A DNA stretch of 64,000 nucleotides from Psococerastis gibbosa (GCA_963971405.1 OZ020487.1:9955344-10019343); one strand, 5' to 3'; shown: positions 11,893-24,745, numbered from the stretch's first letter. A program made the numbers and translations. The notes: generated by a model not told the origin, from the sequence alone.

Positions 11893-12345
11893 TTACAATA
11901 CAATATATATTCCCGTTAAATTATACAATACAAGTAAATTATAAAATAAAATAATCAAAATCAGGTAGTTCTGTCATTGTCATTGTGGTAGTGCTTCTGT
12001 GACAGTGACAGTGTAGAAAGCTTTCTCTAAGAGATGGTTTTTAAGCAATTTACGGAAGTTAGAAGCATTTCTCGCCGCTCTCAGTTCAATCGGGAGTTTT
12101 CTAAGGTAGGTGAAACCCCCTGTAGTATAGGATCCAGTCGCTCACACTTGGCTGTGCGTGGCGCTGGCCTTACAAGGTCTCCCCGTTGCCTCGTGTTGTA
12201 GGTGTGAGTGTCCCCGTTTTGTTTAAATGTCCCCCACACCTCCGGCTTTAAGATATGTAAAATGCATCTAAATATGTACAGACTTGGGGCTGTTATGATT
12301 TTTAATGATTTGAAGTGAGAGCGACAACTGTCACGAGGTCCCAGT
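11893..12345 (-). mobile_element. Non-LTR retrotransposon 3' fragment
   Basis: On the minus strand it encodes the C-terminal part of a reverse transcriptase of the type with HTYNTRQRG, PRTA.CERLDP, LRKLPIELRAARNAS and LLEKAFYTVT, but interrupted. Homologous to 15375-15800 (plus) and 36085-36535 (minus). Confidence 0.75.
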
Positions 12346-12937
12346 TTTAGATTGGTATTGGTAACACATTACACGACACTCGGGCTACGGTTTTACTTAA
12401 TATCCATGGTTCCAGGAATAAATGACATCACTATCTTCCTAATTTGTTTAGTTAAATTATCATTTTTACCACTTCCCAATTAAGCTCAACTTTCCACATT
12501 ATATGCAGTGTCAACCTACCTCAGAAAGATTAATATTTTAATGTTAATAAAAGTCCGTGATCGTTAACAGACTTTTTATCTAAATTGCAAGTGTAGGCTT
12601 TTGCTCCAAGTCCTTTTCACATTAGGCTGAATTCTTGGCGTTGTGGCAGGTCACGTTCTCCATGGTGGCGCCTGACTGATTAGCTTTAAAAGGTTACAGT
12701 GACTTCTATCAACAGCCTAAGGCTTTATCGCCTTTATACTATTGATTGGACGCTCGCCTCTTCTAGCCTAGTGGTGAAGATTCCGGTCGTTGGGCTCTCA
12801 AGCTGAAGGTGACCAGTTCCAAGACTCCCTTCATACTCTTCTTTACACAACATACAGTAGCCTACATACTATCACATTTAAGACTCGTATAGCCATTCGC
12901 ATAACTTATGGAAAAACGTGCTGCGTGCTAGAAACTC

Positions 12938-13322
12938 TGACTATTATGGCGATTTTGGATTTAACATAACACGCGGGGATTGATATAATTGTTTTAAACA
13001 AATGAGTGCAAAATGCGCGGGAAACGTAAGCTGATAAATAAATCCTCGGCTATATTTTTGGTGAGTTTTCAGTTTTTTCTCCCTTAGATGTAGACATATT
13101 TAATTAAAATTCTTAATTCAAAATTCAGCCTGTACATATTGAATTTGCATCAGTATTTCCTTCAATTATAAAACAATGCAACCATTCTCTTTGTTTTCAG
13201 ATAATTTATTAATTTGAATTTCCCGCGCATATTTTAACACCGTCACGTGACACCTTACTAATGCGGGATTAATAAATAAACACCGGTGTTACGTTAATCC
13301 CAAATTGCCGTAATAGGGCTGC
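12938..13322. mobile_element. TIR element, CAGCAGCCC family
   Basis: Left TATGGCGATTTTGGAT and AAATGCGCGGGAA, right TTTCCCGCGCATATTTTAAC, CAAATTGCCGTAATAGGGC. Same architecture as 10747-11111. Confidence 0.65.
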
Positions 13323-13701
13323 AGCGCCTTGTTAACGGGAACCATATGAACGATGACTGCATCCATATTGGAGACTTTAATCTTTAATTCCAACAATAAG
13401 ACAATTTATATACCGCTGAGACTGTCACATACTGTATACTCTCAGAATGCGCCAACACTCTGATAGAAATAGGCAAGTGTGTGAGGCTGTTGCTAAGTTG
13501 GCGTCTTAAAGTAGGTTTTATGTCTCCTAAGCTTCTTCACTACAATTTCACATTTAATCCACTCGCGGACCAGCTCAGTCCTCCGGAAGTCAACACTCGC
13601 GGTTTTATGACAATACTCTTCAGAATGGAGTTGGATTAGACAACCCGTGACCTTTAAGTCATCTCTGTCACGTTCCTAATGAAGACAAAAAATTTCTCTT
13701 A

Positions 13702-13847
13702 GGCGGCTATTCCACTTTTCAATATTCCGTCATTTATGCATCAATAATTGATGAGATGACATGGAATAATGAAAAACTCTCATTTACTATTATTATATAC
13801 CGGTAATCTCAATTATTGAAGAAAAATTGACAAGTGGAATAGCCGCC
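13702..13847. mobile_element. GGCG foldback MITE, TSD TTA
   Basis: GGCGGCTATTCCAC...GTGGAATAGCCGCC between TTA duplications (13699-13701, 13848-13850). Belongs to the subgroup without the 17-mer. Confidence 0.8.
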
Positions 13848-14362
13848 TTAACTTAAATAATAAGGCAATGGAACCTGTTAACGAAAAATTACTATACCTA
13901 TTTCCCCTTATACGTCTCTGACTTTGAAATCCATCATGTAAATAGATGGTCTAACAGCCAGGGTAAATGAGGACGTTAATTGGATTTATTAAAATTTATC
14001 AATAAACAAGCAAAAAATTATGCTTTTGAGAAATTTTTCGGACTGTACCTACTCCAAGGTCTATGGGTAGTATGGCCCAGTACGTAGTTTGCCATGTCAC
14101 AACTAATTCATTTGAATAATGTGAGGTTAAAAGTCCAAGATAGGCGCAGGGTCATTGAGCAATATTTGGAAATTAGTCAATAGTATTCATAATTAATTCG
14201 GGGCTGGACTCCTTACTGGCGAAGTCTTACCCAGGCTAATTTATGTGGCCTAAATCATCTGCATATTTCGTACAGCTTCCATAATGTTTGGACGTAGGGG
14301 CGGTTCTGGAGTTTAGGCTTGGCTGCCTGGCGGGGATAGGCTTTAGCAGCCGCAGTATTAAA

Positions 14363-14733
14363 TGTGTGCAGCCCGTAGGAAATTGGCAGTCGAATTTTAA
14401 TATTTTTTATTTAATTAACTAAACAAATTATTAAAGATTTGGCTCATTTAAGGTGTAGAAGACTACTTCATGCATCATATAATAAGTGATTTTTAGTTTT
14501 CGAAATTGTAGTTTTTTTTATAAAATCTATTATACGTCAAAAATTATTGTTTATAAAATATTATCATGTTTATGAAAAAACTACAATTTCAGAAATTAAA
14601 AATATCTTATTATATGATGCTTGAAGTAGTCTTATACAACTGCGCCAAATCTTTAATAAGATGCTTAGTTAATTACAAAAAAAATAGTTAGTATTAAATT
14701 CCGGGCTGCCAATTTCCTACGGGCTGTACACTC
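14363..14733. mobile_element. TTAA-flanked MITE (piggyBac-like)
   Basis: Ends GCAGCCCGTAGGAAATTGGC and GCCAATTTCCTACGGGCTG, flanked by TTAA on both sides (14359-14362, 14734-14737). Inner sequence is also palindromic. Nothing gene-like in 13851-14358 or 14738-15159. Confidence 0.8.
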
Positions 14734-15159
14734 TTAACGTAAATGAATAACTTATCCAGGATTAAGATTCAATAACAAATTACTAAATAAATCCCAATGG
14801 ATGTAAATTGACATACGCTATTACGGGCAAATATTTGTAACGGGACCGATGTAAATGTCGAAATGAACGATTCAGTATCTGCCTGTCAAATAGGGATACG
14901 TAGGAGAATCGGACTTCGATACGAAATGAACGAATCATTTTTCGGAGCGATTCGCCAATTCGGTAATTTTTCAATTCGCGGAGTAGTTTTATCATTAAAA
15001 TTGTTTAAATATAATATAATGTAATAATATAATGCCCCGCCCCCGGGTAAGCTATTCTTTTCCGTTTGTGCTTATGGGTGGAAAATTTTAAATTATGTTT
15101 CTAATGTTTTTAAAATATTACCACCAGTAGTTTCTGTCCGCTTCCCCCCTTACCTTGTC

Positions 15160-15372
15160 AAGACATGTAGGAGTAGTGGTAAGGACTCTGACTTTCACCC
15201 GAAAGGTTGTTGGTTCGAATCCTACACTTCCTACATTTTCTGGCCATGCTTCGGGGTGCATGTAAAGCAGGCGGTCCCGGGCCTTCCTAGTTGAGTGTAA
15301 GAGAGGGCTTTATAGCCCTAAATCCGCTAGGTTGGCTTAGTAATAGAACAAAAAAAGTCTTTATTTATTTGT
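15160..15372 (+). mobile_element. tRNA-derived SINE, near full length
   Basis: Head AGTAGTGGTAAGGACTCTGA, B box GGTTGTTGGTTCGAATCC, body and tail GGTTGGCTTAGTAATAGAAC, then A/T-rich tail. Confidence 0.85.
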
Positions 15373-15374
15373 CG

Positions 15375-15800
15375 GGGACATTATTGTCGCTCTCACTTCA
15401 TAACATTAAAAATCGTGACAGCCCCAAGTCTTTACATATATAGATGCAATTTTTATATCTTCAAATCTGAGGTGTGGGGGAAATTAAAAATAATAATAAT
15501 AAACTGGGGACACCCACACCTACAATACCATCAACAGCACCACGCACACCCAAGTGTGAGCGACTGGATCCTATACTACTGTACAAGGTTTCGCCTACCT
15601 TATAAAACTCCCGATTGAACTGAGAGCGGCGAGAAATGCTACTAACTTCTCTAAATTGCTTAGAGACCATCTCTTAGAGAAAGCTTTCTACACTGTCACT
15701 GTCACAGAAGCACTACCACAATGACAATGACAGAACTACCTGATATTGACGATTTTACTTTATACTTTCGTGTCGATTACTTGATTGTATAATTTAACAG
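15375..15800 (+). mobile_element. Non-LTR retrotransposon 3' fragment
   Basis: Plus-strand relative of 11893-12345; reading frame broken by small indels (CACACCTACAATACCATCAA region). Confidence 0.75.
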
Positions 15801-16176
15801 AAATAGGATATTTATTTATGATTGATTGAAAACTGTAAAATAATGTAATTTGATTGACGAAACTCAAATTCATGTCACTGCTCCATTGTGTTTGCTTTGA
15901 GCTGCAACCTAGGCCCATGGTAATATGGTTGGCACAATACATAGTAGTAATTAATCGGTTAGTTAGTTTTTCCTGTGCATGAGGTCTACCAAATGTGGTG
16001 TGATAACATGCCCTGACTTTGACCTTCTCTTACTTCTCATATCTGCCACCTGTCGTATGCACTTCCCATGTAATACAGATGCAAATTACACAAATTATGT
16101 TCTGTGTTTTTATCTTACGAAAGCTGCGCAATTCCAGAGGGCCACTCCGCATTCAATCGAAAATGTGGGTGCCTGA

Positions 16177-16353
16177 GGCGTGTATTCCACTTGTCATTTG
16201 TCAATATTCCGTCATTAAAAAATTAAGAATTTTGTTTTAAGGTGACTATTACGTAGATACTTAACTTATCCATTATAATAGTCTCTTTAAAACAAAACAC
16301 TCAACTTTTTTTAAATAAAAAATGACGGAATATTGACAAGTGGAATACACGCC
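16177..16353. mobile_element. GGCG foldback MITE, TSD TGA
   Basis: GGCGTGTATTCCACTTGTCA...TTGACAAGTGGAATACACGCC between TGA (16174-16176) and TGA (16354-16356). Confidence 0.85.
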
Positions 16354-16399
16354 TGAGGTAATTAAACTCGAGGCTGTTAGATCGCACTCCATTTATCAG

Positions 16400-16582
16400 A
16401 AATTATCAATTATCAGAAACAATGCATTCTCTTGTATTCTAATAGTTTATTAATTTGAATTTCCCGCGCATATTTTAACACCGTCACGTGACACCTTACT
16501 ACTACTGCGGTATTATTAAATAAACCCCGGTTCTACATATTCTCGTATAATAATCCCAAATCGCCATGATCGGGCTGCTGCA
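16400..16582. mobile_element. Right half of a CAGCAGCCC-family element
   Basis: TTTCCCGCGCATATTTTAAC, CACGTGACACCTTACTA and CAAATCGCCATGATCGGGC match the right part of 12938-13322. It lies 200 bp before the first cueball exon found. Confidence 0.65.
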
Positions 16583-16783
16583 GCCAATCGAAGTCTATTC
16601 AAATAATACTAATATAGTATTTGTATAAAGTATACAGGTTGTATTAGTATTAGAATAATATTTTCTATAAAAGTATCGTATGCGATGAGCAATAATAGCC
16701 TATATATGAGGCTCCTCTCCATATGAGACCTTCTTCTAGTGTTGACGAACATTTGAATTCAATTTTAATTCCTTTTGTTTCAG

Positions 16784-19700
16784 ATTTGGCTGTGGCCTCC
16801 GATAAAGGTCTGGATTTGCTGACGCTGGACGGAGTGGTGGAGTCAGCCCACCTGGAGGATCATGCGCTGTCGGACATGTACGCTGTCGCCTATGATCCCA
16901 CTCAGCAGAGGATCTTCTTCAACCTCAACGAAGACGACAAGTCCAAGAACTTGAGTATCTACGTGTATTCCCTACTGGATAACTCAACAACCACTGTCAT
17001 TAGTGGTTAGTATTCATATCTAGTTATGTAGGGTGTCAAGAGGTAGATGATGATTATGCTAACTCTTGTTGTAGTAGGTATGGCAGTCGATATTTGGATT
17101 ACAAAAATTAAGGGTAGAAAGTTTAGAGAACTTTGGCACGAGTTTGAATTAGTTCTTAAGAGGATATGCCACGTAGAAAATCGACAACCCAAAATTAAAT
17201 ACTTTTCATTTTTTATTTAATCAACTCAGCAAGTTATTACAAATTTGGCTCATCTAAGTTGTAGGAGACTACTTTGTGCTTCATATAATCGCGTATTTTT
17301 ACTTTTCGGCTTTGTAGTTCTTCCAAAAATCCCAGAATACGCGAAATTTTAGTCCTGTCTGGTATTTATGAAAGAACTAAGGTAACCAAAATTTAATATT
17401 TCCTATTATATGATGCATGAAGTAGCCTTTTACAACTTCCATGAGCCAAATCTTTAATGACTTGCTTTGTTAATTAAATAAAAAAATAAAAAGTCAATAA
17501 AAACAACCAATTTTGGGGTGCTCATTTTCTACGTAGCATGTCCTCTTAATATTTCCAGTCATACTTCATCTGATTCCCTCTTATGCGGGTTTCAGCGTGA
17601 GAGAGTGCCTTTGACCCACCATTTAAAGTACAGCATTCGGTCGGCTTCCAGCGTGTGAAACTCCCGCATAAACTTGACTCTCTTCTGCAATCTGTTATAA
17701 TTTTTCCTCCAGGCTGGTTCTGGGGCTCTTGTATTCTGTGAACCTTTGCTGCTACCTTTACTTATATACTTTTTAAAAAAAAAAAAGATTAACCGCATAC
17801 AAACAATTTAATGAATTTAATGACCTCTTCAGTCGCCTCTGTAGGTTAGTACCCGTGTTGAGTTACGACACGTCTCCGATCACATGGCGTCTAAAGACTC
17901 CCACAAGTGCAAGCACGTTACCACCTGGCCATCTTATTTCCCAACTTTTCCTTGGATTCCACCCCTAGTTCTTCTATGACGCGGACTCTATCCCATTTTA
18001 CTTTCTCCGCTTTCAGTCATCGTCACAGTTAGTCTAAATAACGTACCTGTCTAGCCGTAGCCCATGGTGCATACCGTACTACAATATACATCCTTTACTT
18101 GTTTGTTACGTGTATTGTATGTTTTTTTTTAGATTTAACACATAAGGCAGAAGGCTTGGAGTTCGACACGGCCACAGAGATGTTGTACTGGACCGATGGA
18201 AATGGACATACGATACGAAGGAGGTCCTTGAAGACAGGGGATGTGAATGCACAGACTGAAGTAGTTTTACAGCTTCCCGAACAAGTTCCGCAAGATATCG
18301 CAATCAGCCAATGCCATAGGTAAACAAACTCATAGGAGAGCTTGTTTTTTTTTTCGCCAATGTTCTTCATAAGTCCAGGCTAAGTGCAGGTGTTCGCAGT
18401 TCTACCGTATGTGGGAGAGAAAGGAATATTTTCCGGCGAAGTCATCTTTTATTTTGAAACTGGCATGCTAAACACGACCATTTTTTAAATTTTTTGCAGA
18501 GTTCTCTTTTGGACCAACTCTAACCATACATCGCCTTCGGTGAACCGCGCCAAGTTGGACGGCACGAATCACACGAAAATCGTCACTCAAGACCTACACG
18601 TGCCTATAGGTATCGCTGTGGACGAGGCCTATGGGAAGGTTTACTGGACGGACGATATGTTGGGGCACAAGTACCGGATAGAGCGGTGTAGTGTGGACGG
18701 TTCAGAGAGGGAATTGGTGATACAGAGCACGAAACAAGTAAGTTGTGACATTCATCGGCGTAACTAAGCCTCGTCTGGTATGGTCAGCAACAGCGAGCCA
18801 CCCTCACAGTCGGGAGGAAATTCTGTTGTCGCGTATGCGTCTGGGTCACTCTAGGCTCACACATGGTCCTCTTATGGCAAACAGCCCACCACCATGTTGC
18901 CATAAATGTGACGTCCCACTGACGGTGGCGCATGTCATGCTGACCTGCCCGGTCTACGCTGGTCCCAGAGCCCTACTGCCGCGTCCTTACACCCAGCATC
19001 ACCTGCTGTCATGCCTCTCATCATTGTGTACCTGTATCAACCCCCCCCCCCCTTCAAAACACTCAGAAGAGAGTTGAGGCCATTGATAACAACATGAGTG
19101 CGGAAGCACAGAAGTGTAAACCGCCTATTTATGTATAAAAATTGTAGTAGCCTAATAATACGTTTAGGAGTTTTGTGGTTTTCTGAGGTTACTTAGTTAT
19201 TATGTAATAAATAAATAAATAATGGTTTTTGTTCTATTACTAAGTCAACCTAGAGGAGGAACCTCTTACACTCAACTAGGAAGGCCTGGGATCCCCTGCT
19301 TTACATTCTCTCCGATGTTTGGCCAGACAATGTAGCAAGTGTGGGACTCGGGACATTAGCTGTTCGGGTGAAAGTCTGAGTCCGTACCACTACTCTACAT
19401 GTCCTGGCCTTGCTTAAATGGCAAATAGCTAGGGCGTAAGCGGTTATCATGAATTGAAACATAAGCCGCCACTAGCACATACTGGTAAAAGGTTATTTTA
19501 TTTAGGCAGGTATGATAATACAAAAATTAATTGACTGTGTTGTCAATTGAAGGAGGTGAAACACTGGTTATTACAATACAAACATAAGCTTTCCCGTATT
19601 TCAAAGAACAGTATGTTTCGTTTTCTTTAGTGGCTGACTGACGATGAACTTGTCACTATAAGCCGCCATTGCAGTCTTTGCATCATTTCGTACCTTTACA

Positions 19701-21432
19701 AGTGATTTCTTTATCACTATTGGGCATACTTTCAATAATATAGTATTATATTTGCAGGAACCTTTCGGGCTAGCTCTCTCAGGCTCCGCGTTAATTTGGT
19801 CAGACACCCCCGGTAAGAAAATCTACGGCCTGTCTACCGACATGACATTTCCTAACCACACCGAGGGTAAACTGGAGCCCCACCAGCTCTATGCCTATGA
19901 TGGGTACAAACCTGCGGGGGTCGCGGCCAACCGGAATGTTTCTGTTAGTTGTGTTCCTCCCAAGATTTTGCGCACAGTTATTGAGGTGGAGGAGAATGAA
20001 GAAAGCACTGACGGAGAGGAGGTGAGCTAATGTTTTCTATCGACTTCAGGCTCAGAGAAAATCTGCTGTCTTTTCAGAGCAAATTGGACACGCCCACTAC
20101 GCGTTTGTGCACATTGTAGAGCTATCAAAAATATCGCATCCCTAGGTTGAAATGCGCCTCTACATTTTGATTAACGATATGTGGCCGTCTTCTTTGAATG
20201 CCCTTGCCTCTTCTATCGAAGATCATGGTAATTTGGACCTTGGAGACTGCTATTTGAAAAGGGAAGTCTTGCTCTTGCTAAACCACTAACACTGATTGGC
20301 AAGACCACCAACTGTTATTTGCACAAATCAAGTTCAACCATTATTGTGGCCCATCGGTTTTATAGGAGTAGACGCGCACATACACGTGGACACGGGGACA
20401 CGTGGGACACGTTGTAAGGATGTCTGAAGAACGCATGCCACGAAAAATGTACAAAGCAAGCATGACGGGAAGACGACTGCCAGGACGGCCAAGAAACCGC
20501 TGGAAGGACGAGTTAGAGAATGACCTTCTCGAGTTGGGAGTCTCCAGATGGTGGAGCGTTGTGCAAAACCGAGAAGAATGGAGGAGTGTTGTCGAGCAGG
20601 CCAAAGCCCACCAAGGGCTGTAGAGCCGGAAGAAGAAGAAGAAGAAGAAGACGCGCACATATCAGATATCAAAATGTAGAGGACCGTTTCTGTTAAAGGA
20701 TGTGATATATTTGAAAGCTTTATAATAAATTTTCTACATTTGTTAGGCTTTTCTCTTCCGATTTCTCGTTTGGTTATGAAGCCGTGGTCTTAGCTCTCCA
20801 ACAATTTCTAAATGTCGCTCACTTGAAACATGACTTTTCGAGCCTGGTACTTTTTTTTTTTTTGTTTTTTTGTTTTTGCTATTGTCTCTATTAGTCAACA
20901 CCCGGCACGTTAGCTATTTGGGGATTCGCTAACCCGTATGTTCTTGTATTCTCTCAGAAGATGTCATCTTTTAGGGATGGGTCTTCCACAAGGGCTGGGC
21001 ACTCGTGCATATTGTCTGCATTCATCACTGCTTCGTTGCGTAGTGGGCAGATGTCAGAAGCAAGAACCCCGATGCGATGCAGGTGGGAGGTGAGGTACTC
21101 TTCATTGCTATTGTTATTACATACTTGCTTGCTTGCAGATGACTGATTTCTGCCTTAACGGTGGGGAACTGACGGGGTCTACGTGTCGTTGTAAGAAAAG
21201 CTTCAGTGGGCGGCGCTGTGAGATACCTGCCTGTCATAACCGCTGTCTGAATTATGGTCACTGCTTCATAGACAGACATGTGAGTCATGAAACATCCATA
21301 AACTACAGTATGAAATATATCTAAATAGTAGCCGCTCTGAAGATTCAGTGCTCTAGTCCAGACCTAATGCCTATGAGGCAGTTTAGTGTAAGAAAGGGCC
21401 ATTGGCCCTAACTACGCTGTTCAATAAAGACG

Positions 21433-21507
<75 letters not shown>

Positions 21508-23291
21508 CTTCTAGAGTTGGATAGCTACAATGCTGTTAAGCGAAATCTAGGGGACTGGCTGATAAATTGTTTAAATGATGGCGATTAATTCTTTTGATTT
21601 ATTTTAATTTTATTTTATACAGGATAATGTAAGGTAACTTTAACTTATTTAACATTAACTAACTATATAACTGTATTATTATTATTTTATTTACACTTGT
21701 AATAATGTAGTTCGTACTCCCCATAATAACTGTTTTTAGTCTTTGGCGAATCCTGCCACAAGCCTCCCTTATGGGGCTTACATGCAGTATTCCGGTAAAA
21801 AAAAAAAAAATTATTATTATTATTATTATGTTATGTTGTTTCTCTATCTGTTGGCAGAAAATGGGAGTTATGCTTTCCATCAATAACGTTGCAGGGTTAC
21901 CCAGAGTGCCGTTGTGAGCCCGGGTTTGAGGGCCGACGCTGTGAGCGGGACGTCTGTGCCGACTTTTGTCTCAATGGTGGCCGGTGTTCGCTGGAGTCAG
22001 GGCAGCCAACGTGTACGTGTGGGGATGGCGTGTCGGGGCAACGGTGCGAGGTAACTGCGCGGTTGGCTTCGCCGCCCCCCAACGAAGATCTCGGTATCAT
22101 CGTAGGGTTGGGAGTTTGTGCCGCTGCGCTGATAGTAGCTGTTATTATACTCTCGTGGCGTGTGGTGGTACTGAGAAGACGGCCGCGTGTTAAGAAGAGG
22201 TTAGTTTTTTATTTGTTTTGTTGGTAGCTGTAGTAATTACAATAATCTGCACTCATACGCGTAGCGTACTTGGTTATGTTTGTCTGCCGTGCGCCCTTAT
22301 GCAATGATCAAATTTCTAAAATATTACTGCATATCCGTTACATTAATTTTAATAGATGTTGCTCAGCTTCCATTATGATTTTCACTGTCAGTTTTGGTTC
22401 AGGCTACCGACTGATTTCCGTTATTAATTATTTGACGATTTTATTTTATACTTGTATAATGTAACGGAAATATATTTATTTATTTATTAAAAACCTACCA
22501 TGGGTCCCAACAGAAAAATAAGTTTACTGAGGCATCTTAAAAAAGCTCCATAGCATATATCATTTGTATGATGACAATTGTTCGCGTAACAATTGCTCTG
22601 CATACCTCAGTCAGATTACTGTGATTTTTCTGCTGTGACGGTTGGCTCAACTCAATGTAGTTTACCTGTAGTGACCTTTAATCTCACGGACTGCAGCCGT
22701 TTGTAATTAGTTGCTGTTGTATAAATAATAGTTTCTCTATTTTTAGGTACATAGTTAATAAGAAGCGGGGACAGACGCCTATGACGTCGCGACCGCCAGC
22801 TGTAGAGCAGTGTGAAATAACAATTGAAAATTGTTGTAATATGAACATCTGTGAAACGGTACGTTTGCCTGTATGACTATAAAGTATTATTTTCATGTTA
22901 ACTATAGGTAATAGCAGTATACATTGTAATATAACTTAAATTATATGGAATATAAAACGGAAGGAAAAAAAAAGATAATAAAGGAGGGAAAAAGGGGGGT
23001 CCATTACAACAATATTCGAGTGTGTAATAGGAGGGAACGGAAAGATTTGAAAATATTTTAACTAGCTTAACTGTTACTCCTTAAACGATTAAAACCCAGA
23101 TTCCCGCCAGACTAGTTCGGCTATATATATGGGTGTTTTAAAATGCTATGTAAATGTAGTCTAATTATTACCGTTGGTTGCAGCCTTGTTTCGAGCCGAA
23201 TTTGAGAACGGGCAAAACTACGTCTAACAAAAAGACTGAAGACCGACATAATCTTCTCAAAAACATGGATGAGCAGAGTTTGTCGGACTGA
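16784..23291 (+). CDS. cue: Protein cueball ortholog (LDLR class B repeats, EGF repeats, single TM); 5' exon missing
   Basis: Eight exons with GT-AG borders and compatible phases: 16784-17005, 18133-18319, 18500-18737, 19758-20021, 21139-21279, 21895-22199, 22747-22858, 23184-23291 (TGA). The joined product, about 525 aa, starts in the extracellular part (LAVASDKGLDLLTLDG). It has LDL-receptor class B (YWTD-type) repeats, seen as MLYWTDGNG, VLFWTNSN and VYWTDDMLG. Three EGF-like modules follow (FCLNGGELTGSTCRC; CLNYGHCFIDRH/GYPECRCEPGF; FCLNGGRCSLESGQPTCTC), then a transmembrane helix (LGIIVGLGVCAAALIVAVII), a basic stop-transfer (RRRPRVKKR) and a short tail with CCNMNICET/PCFEP, which I take as the cueball hallmark. 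Family knowledge: cueball is an insect type I membrane protein linked to germline development and immunity. The signal-peptide exon, which must end in phase 1, was not found upstream and may lie outside the window. Introns are loaded with transposons. Confidence 0.9.
17160..17545. mobile_element. TTAA-flanked MITE in cueball intron
   Basis: GAGGATATGCCACGTAGAAA...TTTTCTACGTAGCATGTCCTC between TTAA (17156-17159) and TTAA (17546-17549). Diverged relative of 14363-14733. Confidence 0.75.
17795..17935. repeat. Interspersed repeat, copies at 40735-40870 and 25120-25285 (inverted)
   Basis: Shares GCATACAAACAATT, CAGACGCCTCTGTAGGT-like sequence, GACACGTCTCCGATC and AGACTC.CACAAGT with the other copies. 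Found in introns of both cueball and SDR39U1. Confidence 0.6.
18760..19222 (+). mobile_element. 5'-truncated LINE (Jockey/I-type ORF2 C-terminus) in cueball intron
   Basis: Encodes LSRMRLGHSRLTHG, then a C-x2-C...H...C knuckle (CCHKCDVPLTVAHVMLTCPVY), typical of the C-terminal end of Jockey or I-clade ORF2. Frame broken downstream by a C run. AATAAATAAATAA tail. It begins within about 30 bp of the splice donor at 18738. Confidence 0.8.
19208..19415 (-). mobile_element. tRNA-derived SINE, minus orientation
   Basis: TTCTATTACTAAGTCAACCT, CTGCTTTACATTCTCTCCGA, GTGTGGGACTCGGGAC, GAGTCCGTACCACTACTCTA. Abuts the tail of the LINE before it. Confidence 0.8.
20030..20800. repeat. Interspersed repeat interrupted by the LINE at 20383
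   Basis: Blocks such as ATGTGGCCGTC, CACAAATCAAGTTC and CATATCAGATATCAAAATGT recur in order at 47085-47350. Confidence 0.5.
20383..20649 (+). mobile_element. 5'-truncated LINE with 12-bp target duplication
   Basis: Encodes the C-terminal tail GHVVRMSEERMPRKMYKA, GRRLPGRPRNRWKDELEND, WWSVVQNREEWRSVVEQA of a non-LTR reverse transcriptase, stop, then a (GAA)n tail. Flanked by GACGCGCACATA at 20371-20382 and 20650-20661. Antisense relative at 45105-45290. Confidence 0.9.
21377..21510 (+). repeat. Retroposon 3' end with (ATT)n microsatellite
   Basis: GCAGTTTAGTGTAAGAAAGGGCC...CAATAAAGACGATTTATT, then about 25 ATT units; same as 4106-4215. Confidence 0.7.
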
Positions 23292-23411
23292 AATGTGTAC
23301 AATCGTCGGCGATAGCTTTTTCTGCGGCGCTGCTTGGTGGCAGGCGCCATATTGAATCGAAATAGGTGACGTTTGTTTGCTTCGTCATTTGAGGTACCCT
23401 TATCTGGTTAA

Positions 23412-23652
23412 GAGTGTACAGGCCGTAGGAAATTGACAGTCCGAAATTTAATACTTTTTATTTTTTATTTAATTAACTGAGCAAGTTATTTAAGATTTGG
23501 CTCATTTAAGTTGTAGAAGACTACTTCATGCATCATATAATAAGGTATTTTTAATTTTCGAAATTGTAGTTTTTTCATAAACACGATAATAATTTGTATA
23601 CAATAACTTTTCGCGTAAAATCGTCTGTCAATTTCCTACGGGCTGTACATTC
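23412..23652. mobile_element. TTAA-flanked MITE (piggyBac-like)
   Basis: GAGTGTACAGGCCGTAGGAA...TTTCCTACGGGCTGTACATTC between TTAA at 23408-23411 and 23653-23656. Confidence 0.85.
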
Positions 23653-23985
23653 TTAAGTGCTGACGATTTTCATTCTTAAACTGCCTGTTCTGACTGGGTT
23701 CACTTTTGAAAAACTCCAGAGTCTTATGCCACATATTTTCTTATGAGAGATAACGATTATGTATTTTACGGGTCCCAGTAAGCAGCCGTGCAAAATTAGC
23801 TGTTCGAATGACAATTCATGTCTTTCACCTCTTTGTTATAAACAGGGACGATAGCTAGAAAGTAAATCCGTACAGTATTTTAAAGGCATCCTCATAGATT
23901 ACAGTCATGATAATGGGGATATAGCCACTAAATTGGGTCAAAAGCTAAATAAGATACATCTACGGTGTATTTCAAGACAAAAAAA

Positions 23986-24745
23986 AGAACCGGTCCGAGT
24001 TTACTCGAACATGCTTTCCAATTTATCAAAATTAGTATAGATAGAGAAAATGCGTAATCTCATGGTAAATAATTTTTCTATGGCTAAATTTCCGATATCT
24101 CGGGTGGGGGGGGGGGGGGGGTTGTCCACCTGACGTCACTGGTGGTGAGGTAAATTCTAGATAGGTCAGACCAACACATTACCACACAGCAATACTGGCA
24201 GGGCACGCAATGCATTTGAGCGTGAATTTTCAACCTAAAACATGCCTGAAGGTAGAAATCATCGATAGAAAGGTGTCGCAGGAAAATTATTTTTTAGTCA
24301 TTTTTCAATAAAATTTAGTCATTTTTATTTTTTTACCCCCAGAAGCAAACTATCAAGGGGCAAGCGACCCTCCGCATTTTATCAACATTAACAACAACTA
24401 CAATATATGTGAATTTAAAAGAAATCGTTGGAGCCGTTTTTGGGATATCATTTTTTTAGACGTTTTTTTGAAGTTTTTTGAAAATAAAAACCCCCCAAAT
24501 TGAGTTAGCCCAAAAAAAAAAAATGGTTCCGAGGTATGATTTTTGTGAACCTACATGCCGAATTTCATCAAAATCGACCGAGTAGTTTGCCCGGAAATCG
24601 ACGAACAGACAGACAGACATTTCGTAAAAACCACTTTTTTGGGTTCCTGGGACCTTAAAACGTGTAAATCCGTTGAAATCTCGGAATCGAAAATTTCGAC
24701 CGTCACAAAGCTTTCCTTATACTACGTATAAATTGGAAAGCAAAA
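23986..24745. repeat. ~0.8-kb interspersed repeat with G run and CAGA microsatellite
   Basis: Starts AGAACCGGTCCGAGTTTACT, ends ATAAATTGGAAAGCAA; an inner TCTCGG followed by a G run sits at the same place in every copy. Copies at 54085-54957 and 60911-61798, fragments near 32750 and 59960. No coding capacity. Confidence 0.85.

Noticed and set aside
15979..16240. Candidate signal-peptide exon for cueball
   Set aside because: The hydrophobic stretches are not followed by a splice donor in phase 1, and the region is overlapped by a MITE.
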